From an uncultured Muribaculaceae bacterium (lineage in GTDB: Bacteria > Bacteroidota > Bacteroidia > Bacteroidales > Muribaculaceae): 6,792 nucleotides of DNA. The stretch lies in assembly GCA_905207535.1 (NCBI GenBank), contig CAJLLX010000102.1, forward strand, positions 1-6,792, written 5' to 3'. Each line of letters opens with the position of its first letter. Position 1 is the first letter of the stretch. Below the pieces are notes generated by a model. The model was not told the DNA's origin. It did no database searches and saw nothing but the letters and a program-made list of their open reading frames with translations. Position numbers and translations under genes: made by a program. Below are positions 1 to 6,792 of the stretch, one piece after another.

Positions 1-151
1 CATCGGAGAATTGGTCAAGTGAAATACGCATTAATTTAATTCATCCAACAGGTAATTTAAGATTAACCCTAATGGTAATAACGTATAACTCACGGTCGAA
101 GTGCACGGCCGCAGCCATAATAAATCATAAATATGGCATAACTATGTGGAA
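1..151. other. AT-rich intergenic region, no supported gene
   Basis: This stretch follows the ArgC-like gene and its hairpin. It is much richer in A and T than the coding DNA. I find no full gene, tRNA or Bacteroidota-type promoter (TAnnTTTG with an upstream TTTG) in it on either strand. A weak 6-base inverted repeat (GCCATA at 114-119, TATGGC at 132-137) is present. On the minus strand an ATG at 31-29 opens a frame (MRISLDQFSD) that runs off the left edge and could be the start of the next leftward gene, but ten codons are too few to support a call. On the plus strand, frame 1 from the edge stops at 37-39, so the end of a rightward gene is equally unproven. Confidence 0.5.
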
Positions 152-174
152 ACGCGGGCATCACCACCCCGCGT
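152..174 (-). terminator. Candidate intrinsic terminator after the ArgC-like gene
   Basis: A perfect 7-base inverted repeat (ACGCGGG at 152-158 and CCCGCGT at 168-174) encloses a 9-base loop and starts 3 bases after the ArgC-like stop codon (TGA, 180-178). Read on the minus strand, the stem is followed by only a short T-run (TTT, counting the last stem base) before CC, so it is a weak match to a classical Rho-independent terminator. The position right after a stop codon and the GC-rich stem in otherwise AT-rich DNA make transcript termination or 3'-end protection the likeliest role. Confidence 0.5.
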
Positions 175-177
175 CGC

Positions 178-1218
178 TCAGAAAGCGCTCGCTTTCATGG
201 CCAGACCCGTGCGCTCCGACAGTCCGAAGAGCAGATTGAGGCAGTGCACGGCGTTGCCGGCAGCCCCTTTCATCAGATTGTCGGTGACGGTGGTGATCTT
301 CACCCCCGGAGCGGAGCACCCCTGCCCCGATTGGTCGGCATACGCGATGGAAATGAGGCATTTGTTGGTGTTGGCCACATCGAGCACCGACGGCTCGCGG
401 GCGATGAGATAGGTGAAGTTGTGATCTTCGTAAGCCTCCTCGAAAAGTCGGCTGAGCTCGCCCACCGAAGTGCCGCACGGCACCTCCACATCGGCCTTTA
501 TGCCGCGCGAGGCCGTGTTGTCGCGACTGATGGTGAGCTTCACGGCGCCGGAAAACGAGGGCTGAATCTCGCGGATCACCCCGCGGATCTCGCTCGAAGC
601 CTTATCGGCATCGGGACGGTGGTCGATCGGCGCCACGGGGTCGAGACGCGTCGACACTGCCACATCGGCAAAGGGAAAGGCTCCCTGCGCGGCGGCTCCC
701 TGACTGGAATTTTCAAAATTTTCAGTGGAGGCTATCACCAGGCGTGCATTGATATCGCCGTAGAGCAACATATTTTTGGCAAGAGGGAAGAGCGCCGTCT
801 CCACCGCCATCGCCACGGGCGAAGGGAGCGAAGTGCGCATGGCGCCGCGCACCAGCGCCTTGCGGTTGTATTCCGGAAAACCGTAGATCATCTCCATCTC
901 TCCCCCGCGGAAGGCACCGGTAAGGTCCACCACGCGGATTTCGTCGCGGCGGCATATATCGTCGTAGCGCTCCATCCATCGGCGTGCCATCCAGGGCTCG
1001 CCGCAGAGCATCACCACATCGAGCCCATCGGGGGTTAGGTCATCGACAAACTGCATGCTCAGGTCGCCGGTGAGTCCGCGGTGCACATCCTCCACCTGTC
1101 GGCCGGCATGCACCTCCGAGGCCACGGCGCGCAGATCCACGTCGGGATGGTTGATTAGTATTCTGATTAGTTCGCCGGCGGCCATAGTTTCGCCGCCCAG
1201 TATTCCGGTTTTTATCAT
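178..1218 (-). CDS. ArgC-like protein (NAGSA reductase family), probably catalytically inactive
   Basis: This is a complete 346-residue member of the N-acyl-gamma-glutamyl-phosphate reductase (ArgC) family. ArgC makes the semialdehyde in arginine synthesis, and Bacteroides-type pathways use N-succinyl intermediates. Family landmarks seen: MIKTGILGG (1-9), AGELIRILINHP (14-25), DLTGAFR (98-104), YGFPEYNR (112-119), PLAKN (145-149), RGI (238-240), NTNKC (283-287) and the C-terminal DNLMKGAAGNAVH (313-325) ending in KASAF. By recalled alignment with Bacteroidota ArgC, the catalytic Cys (in NPGC) falls on Pro134 (SLPSP). The HxHxxEI histidine falls on Ala207 (DKASSEI), and the glycine loop GGAGYT reads GGETMA, losing a glycine. 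The usual HG of the xxHGxS segment is Glu74-Pro75. The frame is unbroken, so this is not simple decay. The ATG start sits about 12-17 bases after a strong own promoter. No other arginine genes are visible. Family membership is sure; loss of activity is inferred, and the function is unknown. Confidence 0.85.
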   Translation of the reverse strand: MIKTGILGGETMAAGELIRILINHPDVDLRAVASEVHAGRQVEDVHRGLTGDLSMQFVDDLTPDGLDVVMLCGEPWMARRWMERYDDICRRDEIRVVDLTGAFRGGEMEMIYGFPEYNRKALVRGAMRTSLPSPVAMAVETALFPLAKNMLLYGDINARLVIASTENFENSSQGAAAQGAFPFADVAVSTRLDPVAPIDHRPDADKASSEIRGVIREIQPSFSGAVKLTISRDNTASRGIKADVEVPCGTSVGELSRLFEEAYEDHNFTYLIAREPSVLDVANTNKCLISIAYADQSGQGCSAPGVKITTVTDNLMKGAAGNAVHCLNLLFGLSERTGLAMKASAF

Positions 1219-1236
1219 TTTTCAGGTATTCTGATG

Positions 1237-1267
1237 CAAATATAGTGATTTATATGCGTCTTTCAAA
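1237..1267 (-). promoter_or_regulatory. Bacteroidota housekeeping-type promoter for the ArgC-like gene
   Basis: On the minus strand TTTG (1267-1264) is followed by 19 bases and then TATATTTG (1244-1237). This fits the known Bacteroidota primary-sigma consensus, TTTG near -33 and TAnnTTTG near -7 with a spacer of about 19 bases. The expected transcription start is a few bases downstream, leaving a leader of roughly 12-17 bases before the ATG at 1218. The leader has no Shine-Dalgarno sequence; it is A-rich just before the start codon (GAAAA ATG), as is usual in this phylum. The promoter implies that the ArgC-like gene can be transcribed independently of the upstream operon. Confidence 0.75.
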
Positions 1268-1296
1268 ACGGATAATGGATATGTGCATATAAATCA
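1246..1296. repeat. Perfect 12-base inverted repeat overlapping the promoter
   Basis: The arms are TGATTTATATGC at 1246-1257 and GCATATAAATCA at 1285-1296, separated by 27 bases. The left arm lies inside the promoter spacer between the -7 and -33 boxes, the -33 box is in the loop, and the right arm ends on the HAD gene's stop codon (TGA, 1296-1294). Arm centres are 39 bases apart. It could be a pair of operator half-sites for a regulator of the ArgC-like gene, or an A/U-rich stem-loop at the 3' end of the HAD message. There is no T-run after it, so it is not a standard terminator. The repeat is certain; its role is inferred. Confidence 0.6.
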
Positions 1297-1944
1297 GAGG
1301 GCGAGGCGGAGGAGCTGGCTGGTGGTGTCGACAATGTGGCCGGCGAGATGCTCCGAGAGCTCGCTTGCCGGACGGAAACCCCAGGTCACACCGGCCGACT
1401 CTACGCAGGCGCGGCGTGCGGTCTCCATATCTATCCCTGAGTCGCCCACATAGAGCACATCAACCTTGGCCACGGGGCATTTGGCGAGGATTTCAAACAC
1501 TATCGAGGGATCGGGCTTGACGGGGACACCCTCTTTCTGCCCCTCCACGGCTGCCCAGGGGAGGCCGGGAAAGTAGTGGCCGATGAGATACTCCACGGCG
1601 CTCTGATACTTGTTGGAGGCCACGGCGATGGCGATGCCGCGCTGTGTGAGTTGCTGCAGCAGTTCGGTGATGCCGGGATAGGGCTCGGTGGAGTCGGTCA
1701 TATGCTTGCCGTAATACTCCATGAAGTAGGTGCGCATGGTCTCCACCTGCTCGGCGTTGCGCGAGCTCTCGGGGAGCACACGCTCCAGCAGTTTTCTGAT
1801 GCCGCTACCCACATAGAAGGGATAGGCCGAGATGGGATGAGTGGGAAAACCGCACTGCTCTAGGGCGTAGTTGGAGGCCGCGCCGAGGTCGGCTATGGTG
1901 TTGAGCAAAGTGCCGTCGAGGTCAAATATCACAAGTTTTTTCAT
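1294..1944 (-). CDS. HAD-superfamily phosphatase, phosphoglycolate phosphatase-like
   Basis: This is a soluble haloacid-dehalogenase-type hydrolase of 216 residues, the usual size for the Gph/PGMB-like group. All four HAD motifs are present, numbered from the ATG: motif I DLDGT with nucleophile Asp8 and Asp10; motif II ASNK with Ser110; motif III Lys143 in KPDP; motif IV GDSGID with Asp168 and Asp172. An alpha-helical C1 cap lies between motifs I and II, and VTWGFRPASEL near the C-terminus is typical of phosphoglycolate phosphatases. The true substrate of such enzymes cannot be read from sequence; 2-phosphoglycolate or another small sugar phosphate is the default guess. I chose the ATG at 1944, directly before AAAAAA; an in-frame GTG at 1950 would add two residues (M-I). 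The gene starts 24 bases after the tamL stop with no promoter between, so it is probably cotranscribed with tamL. Confidence 0.9.
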   Translation of the reverse strand: MKKLVIFDLDGTLLNTIADLGAASNYALEQCGFPTHPISAYPFYVGSGIRKLLERVLPESSRNAEQVETMRTYFMEYYGKHMTDSTEPYPGITELLQQLTQRGIAIAVASNKYQSAVEYLIGHYFPGLPWAAVEGQKEGVPVKPDPSIVFEILAKCPVAKVDVLYVGDSGIDMETARRACVESAGVTWGFRPASELSEHLAGHIVDTTSQLLRLAL

Positions 1945-1968
1945 AATCACAATGTATTGCCCGCTTCG

Positions 1969-4350
1969 TCAGAAGGGATAACCCACCGAGAAGTGGAATG
2001 AAGTGTCGCGCCCCCAGCGCGGATGGATCAGAGGCCACCGCTCCTGCCCGTATGCCGGATTGTGGGCCTTCACACCCATGTCCAGGCGCAGCAGGAAGTA
2101 ATTGAAGTCCATGCGGATGCCGATGCCGTAGGAGGCTGCTATCTCTTTATAGAACGTGCGGAAGCGGAAAAATCCTCCCGGCTGGTTGGGATAATTTCTG
2201 ATGGTCCACACATTGCCGGCGTCGATGAACACCGCTCCCTCGAACACCCAGAAGAGTTTGTTGCGGTATTCGAGGTTGAGGATAAGCGATATATCGCCGC
2301 ACTGGTTGATGAAGTCGGTCACGGAGTTGCGCGAATCGTAAGCTCCGGGGCCGAGGGTGCGCACGCTCCAGCCGCGCACGCCGTTGGCACCTCCGGCATA
2401 GAAGCGCTTCTCGAAGGGCACCATGGTGGAGTTGCCGTAAGGGAAGGCGATGCCGAATCCGGTGTGAAACGAGATGCTGTTGCGCGAGGTGAAGCGGTGG
2501 TTGATGGTGTAGTCGAATTCGCCCCTGAGGTATTGCGCATACTGTATGCCGAAGATCTTGTAGACACCGCTCTCGCGCTTCTGGCGGGCCAGCGACGAGA
2601 TGGCGTAGAGCAGCGAGCCGGCGGTCTCGGCCGAGGCGCGAACGGTGAAGGTGTTGGGATTGGTCTCGGCGTAGGTCAGCGCCGTGGTGGCTGCCGGGCG
2701 GCGGTTGGTGTGATACCATGTGTAGCCCATGCGCATGATGAAGTGGTCCTCGTAGCTGTAGCGCAGCAGGGGGTTGTCGGGGGCGATATTGTCGATGAAG
2801 TCGATGGTGGATTTGGGCAGATTCACCACATTGATGTCGATGAGGTCGAAAGTGCGGCGGGTGAGATTGCTGCGGTCGGCCCATTTGTAGCGCCACACGG
2901 CGCCGGCTATCACGCGGGTGTACTCCGGGCGGTCCTGATGCATGAAGGTGACGGCAAACTCGGTGGAGGCTCTCATCTTCTGCTTGAAACTGCGCCGCAG
3001 GAAGGGAGCCTTGAATGTGGGGAAGGTGATCCCCACCTCGGCGGCCACCTCGGTGTAGTTGTCGTTGATCAGCCCGTCGAGATTGCCCGACAGGCTCTCG
3101 TAGGCGCCTCGGAATTTGGCCGTGAGCGATTCGCCCCCCTTGGCAAGGTTGCGATGCTGGAAGGTGACGCCGCCACCCACGCCGAAGTCGCCCTCGGAGT
3201 TGGTGCCCTCCAGTTCGAGGGTCACACCCATCTTTTTGGTACGCGACAGCAGGATGTAGGCGTCGAGATACTCGTCGCCGTCGGGCGATTGCCCGGCGGG
3301 ACGTGTGAGGATGTTGACATATCTGAGTATGGTGAGGCGGTTGAGGGCCTCGTAGGTGCGGTCGATGCCCGTGGAGCTGTAAAGTTCGCCGGGGCGGATG
3401 TAGCACTGCTCCGCGAGGGCTTTGGGGCTCAGATATCGGTCGGCGCCGTAGAGGATGTCGAGGTCGTCATAGCGCACGGTGTCGCGGCCGGCAAAATTGA
3501 AGTCGGATGAGTTGTCATCGGGCGAGAAGTCGGGCACTATCACCACATTTCGGTAGACATATTGCTCATGGCGCAGCGCCCGCGCCGCCTCCTCAAGGCC
3601 GGCGGCTACGCTCCCCTGCCCCGACTGCCGCGGTCGCGGATTTTTCAGCACCATGGTCAGCGCCACCTCCTTGCTCCCCGCCACGGTGTCGGCGATAAAG
3701 CCGATATTCTCCTTGGTGAAAGCGAAATAGCCCCGGTTGCGGAGCTTCTCCACGATGATGGTGCGCTGACGGTCGAGCATATTGCGGTCGAGCCGCTCGC
3801 CGGGGCGCGCGGGCCACACCACAGTGTCGCTCAGCAGTATCTCCTCGAGCCGCGGGTCCTCAAACTCGTAGGCCACCGCCCCAATCACATGCGGAGCGCC
3901 GGGATATAGCTTGTAGTCGACACCCATCTTCTTGGAGGAGCGCTGAGTGAGCTCGGCCTCCACGCGGGCGTCGGTGTAGCCGCTGTTGACCAGCGCCTGG
4001 CGCAACTGGCGCACACTCTGGTCGGTGAGTTGCTGATCGTAGATCACCGGCGCCTCGCCGATGCTCTTGAGCCAGCGGTTGAAGCGCGAGGTGCTGTCGG
4101 CTCCGGCCATATTGTACACCCCCAGCTGCATGCGGAAGGCACCGAGCACCTTGTGGTTGGGGCTCTGCCGCAGATAGTTGTAAAGCGGCTTGGCCGACAC
4201 ATCAGCGCTGTCGGCCACGGAGATGGTCACTTTGTCGAGCAGATATTCCCCCTCGGGCACATGACGTGTGGAGCTGCACCCTGCCATAAGCAGGGCTGAC
4301 AACAGTATGCACACGGCGCCGGCGGCGCGCCTGAGCTTGGTAGGCAACAT
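1969..4350 (-). CDS. tamL: TamL: lipidated Omp85-family outer-membrane assembly protein
   Basis: This is a 793-residue BamA/TamA-type protein. It begins with a lipoprotein signal peptide: basic KLRR, a hydrophobic stretch, then the lipobox LMAGC with acylated Cys25, followed by SSTR. POTRA-like segments follow at roughly residues 35-150, 150-240 and 265-370; the last holds TYEALNRLTILRYVNI, a characteristic POTRA helix-strand. A 16-strand-type barrel makes up the C-terminal half. It carries the Omp85 loop-6 motif VRGW (658-661), FIDAGNVW (708-715) and a terminal Phe (SVGYPF) as used by barrel proteins for BAM recognition. A lipid-anchored TamA relative is the Bacteroidota TamL, which works with inner-membrane-anchored TamB in outer-membrane protein or envelope assembly. 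No tamB is in this window. The ATG at 4350 is preceded directly by an in-frame GTG (4353) that would add one residue; I prefer the ATG. No promoter was found in the 84 bases before it, so it probably belongs to the ettA transcript. Confidence 0.88.
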   Translation of the reverse strand: MLPTKLRRAAGAVCILLSALLMAGCSSTRHVPEGEYLLDKVTISVADSADVSAKPLYNYLRQSPNHKVLGAFRMQLGVYNMAGADSTSRFNRWLKSIGEAPVIYDQQLTDQSVRQLRQALVNSGYTDARVEAELTQRSSKKMGVDYKLYPGAPHVIGAVAYEFEDPRLEEILLSDTVVWPARPGERLDRNMLDRQRTIIVEKLRNRGYFAFTKENIGFIADTVAGSKEVALTMVLKNPRPRQSGQGSVAAGLEEAARALRHEQYVYRNVVIVPDFSPDDNSSDFNFAGRDTVRYDDLDILYGADRYLSPKALAEQCYIRPGELYSSTGIDRTYEALNRLTILRYVNILTRPAGQSPDGDEYLDAYILLSRTKKMGVTLELEGTNSEGDFGVGGGVTFQHRNLAKGGESLTAKFRGAYESLSGNLDGLINDNYTEVAAEVGITFPTFKAPFLRRSFKQKMRASTEFAVTFMHQDRPEYTRVIAGAVWRYKWADRSNLTRRTFDLIDINVVNLPKSTIDFIDNIAPDNPLLRYSYEDHFIMRMGYTWYHTNRRPAATTALTYAETNPNTFTVRASAETAGSLLYAISSLARQKRESGVYKIFGIQYAQYLRGEFDYTINHRFTSRNSISFHTGFGIAFPYGNSTMVPFEKRFYAGGANGVRGWSVRTLGPGAYDSRNSVTDFINQCGDISLILNLEYRNKLFWVFEGAVFIDAGNVWTIRNYPNQPGGFFRFRTFYKEIAASYGIGIRMDFNYFLLRLDMGVKAHNPAYGQERWPLIHPRWGRDTSFHFSVGYPF

Positions 4351-4391
4351 CACTTTCGCGGGGGAAGATTTGTATCCTTCTTTTGCGTGCC

Positions 4392-4417
4392 CTCCGGCGG
4401 CAACCGCCGCCGGGGAG
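4392..4417 (-). promoter_or_regulatory. Strong GC-rich hairpin between ettA and tamL
   Basis: CCGGCGG (4394-4400) and CCGCCGG (4407-4413) form a perfect 7-base stem around a 6-base loop. An alternative fold pairs CTCC (4392-4395) with GGAG (4414-4417) beneath the GGCGG/CCGCC core. It starts 17-18 bases after the ettA stop codon. Neither strand has a T-run after it, so a Rho-independent terminator is unlikely. It may instead mark an RNA processing or decay-blocking site that sets tamL output relative to ettA, or may act as a pause or attenuation site. The fold is seen directly; its role is inferred. Confidence 0.45.
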
Positions 4418-4434
4418 CAGAGCGCGGGAAGGGT

Positions 4435-6120
<1,686 letters not shown>

Positions 6121-6165
6121 AGAAATGGTTGATTATTGAGATTTCAAACTATCGGTTAATTGAAA

Positions 6166-6729
6166 TTAATGGCGCATTCCGCCACGTTTTGGCTGAGCGT
6201 AGCGCACGGGATAGCCTGCACGTATCTTGCCTTCGGCAAGGTTGCGCAGCTTGTTGCGGATCACGGAGATGTGATCGGTATAGACCTTCCCCTCGAGATG
6301 GTCACATTCGTGCTGGACTATTCTTGCCAGAAAGCCTGAGATTTCCTCTTCGTGAGGCTCGAAATTCTCGTCGAGCCAGCTGAGCCTGATATGATGGACA
6401 CGCTTAACGGCCTCACTGAGTCCGGGAAGACTCAGGCATCCTTCGTTGCAGGTTTCTTCGGGGCCTTCAAGTACCTCTATTTCCGGATTGACGAGAACCA
6501 GTTTCCGACCCTTGCATCCGGGATCTTCGTCGCCCATGACGTCGGCATCGATAACGACCAGACGGATATTGCGTCCGATCTGCGGAGCTGCAAGACCGAC
6601 TCCTTCGGAGGCGTACATGGTTTCGAACATATCGGCTACAAGTTTTTTCAGCTCGGGATAGTCGTTCGGCACGTCTTCGCTGACGCGCCGAAGTACCGGA
6701 TGACCGTAGATATAGATAGGTAATATCAT
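6166..6729 (-). CDS. def: Peptide deformylase
   Basis: This 187-residue metalloenzyme removes the formyl group from the N-terminal formyl-methionine of nascent proteins at the ribosome. The three family motifs are intact: motif 1 GVGLAAPQ (43-50, with Gln50), motif 2 EGCLS (96-100, metal ligand Cys98), and motif 3 HECDH (140-144, ligands His140 and His144, catalytic Glu141). The N-terminal ILPIYIYGHPVLR is the usual beginning for type I bacterial deformylases, and the length is normal. The ATG at 6729 overlaps the stop of the upstream ruvX by 4 bases (ATGA), which fixes the start and suggests translational coupling. The C-terminus ends in a basic Gly-rich tail (KRGGMRH), common in this group. 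ettA follows after 45 bases, placing two translation-related genes side by side. Confidence 0.97.
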   Translation of the reverse strand: MILPIYIYGHPVLRRVSEDVPNDYPELKKLVADMFETMYASEGVGLAAPQIGRNIRLVVIDADVMGDEDPGCKGRKLVLVNPEIEVLEGPEETCNEGCLSLPGLSEAVKRVHHIRLSWLDENFEPHEEEISGFLARIVQHECDHLEGKVYTDHISVIRNKLRNLAEGKIRAGYPVRYAQPKRGGMRH

Positions 6730-6791
6730 TGCATTGATTTATATTGTTGGCTGTCAAGAAAGTCCGATAGGATTATTGTGGCTGCGATCTC
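6726..6791 (-). CDS. ruvX: Partial: C-terminal end of RuvX/YqgF Holliday-junction resolvase-like protein
   Basis: Only the last 21 codons plus TGA are in the window; the gene continues past the right edge. The tail begins EIAATIILSDFLDS, and the final base of the window (T on the minus strand) would complete a preceding Asp codon as GAT, although its first two bases are not visible. The pattern (D)E-x-A/S-A-T-I-I-L-x-x-(F/Y)-L is the usual C-terminal helix of RuvX/YqgF, an RNase H-fold nuclease linked to 16S rRNA maturation and possibly Holliday-junction resolution. Its stop overlaps the def start by 4 bases, and a ruvX-def order is one I recall from Bacteroidales genomes. The fragment is short, so the call rests on motif pattern plus context. 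Confidence 0.72.
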   Translation of the reverse strand, partial: EIAATIILSDFLDSQQYKSMQ

Positions 6792-6792
6792 A

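Noticed and set aside
1..31. Possible start of a next leftward gene (MRISLDQFSD, ATG at 31)
   Set aside because: Only ten codons are visible, with no promoter or ribosome-binding signal near it, so it cannot be told from chance.
46..120. Short minus-strand open frame in the AT-rich region starting MAAAVHFDREL, about 25 codons
   Set aside because: Too short, no promoter, no recognisable family or leader-peptide features such as a run of one amino acid.
244..1038. 264-codon plus-strand open frame opposite the ArgC-like gene
   Set aside because: Histidine- and glycine-rich shadow with no recognisable domain or promoter.
1246..1296. Arms of the inverted repeat as ArgR-type ARG boxes
   Set aside because: They are AT-rich and loosely similar, but do not match the known ARG-box palindrome, and no arginine operon surrounds them.
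2023..3510. 495-codon plus-strand open frame opposite tamL
   Set aside because: Same antisense effect: biased composition (V, G, A, E, H), no motifs, and tamL on the other strand is clearly real.
6121..6165. Possible promoter for ettA (ATAGTTTG on the minus strand resembling TAnnTTTG)
   Set aside because: The TA is shifted by one base and no TTTG box lies at the proper distance upstream, so readthrough from def is simpler.

Overview
The window looks like chromosomal core DNA from a GC-moderate member of the Bacteroidota, most likely order Bacteroidales. Three things point there. A lipidated TamA-like Omp85 protein (TamL type) is present, which is characteristic of the phylum. A promoter of the Bacteroidota housekeeping form (TTTG, 19-base spacer, TATATTTG) lies before one gene. 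Start codons lack recognisable Shine-Dalgarno sequences. Coding DNA is GC-rich and the short intergenic gaps are clearly AT-richer, except one GC-rich gap. I cannot fix family or genus from sequence alone.

All supported genes lie on the minus strand and read right to left. From the right edge they are: the 3' end of ruvX (Holliday-junction resolvase-like), overlapping def by 4 bases; def (peptide deformylase); ettA (ABC-F translation factor); tamL (outer-membrane assembly lipoprotein with a beta-barrel); and a HAD phosphatase of phosphoglycolate-phosphatase type. Gaps between them are -4, 45, 84 and 24 bases, and I see no convincing terminator or promoter inside the run, so they could form one housekeeping transcript. 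The 84-base gap carries a strong GC-rich hairpin that may process or attenuate the message before tamL.

After the HAD gene a 75-base gap holds a very good promoter for the last gene, entangled with a perfect 12-base inverted repeat. That last gene is an intact 346-codon relative of ArgC (N-acyl-gamma-glutamyl-phosphate reductase). It keeps the family's fold landmarks but appears to have lost the catalytic cysteine, the catalytic histidine and key glycine-loop residues of the nucleotide site. It is the most interesting item here: a probable pseudoenzyme or repurposed ArgC paralogue with its own promoter, and not beside other arginine genes. A GC-rich hairpin directly after its stop codon is a plausible terminator.

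The leftmost ~150 bases are AT-rich and hold no gene I can support. I see no tRNA, rRNA, CRISPR array, insertion sequence or other sign of mobile DNA. The long open frames on the plus strand are antisense shadows of the genes above.
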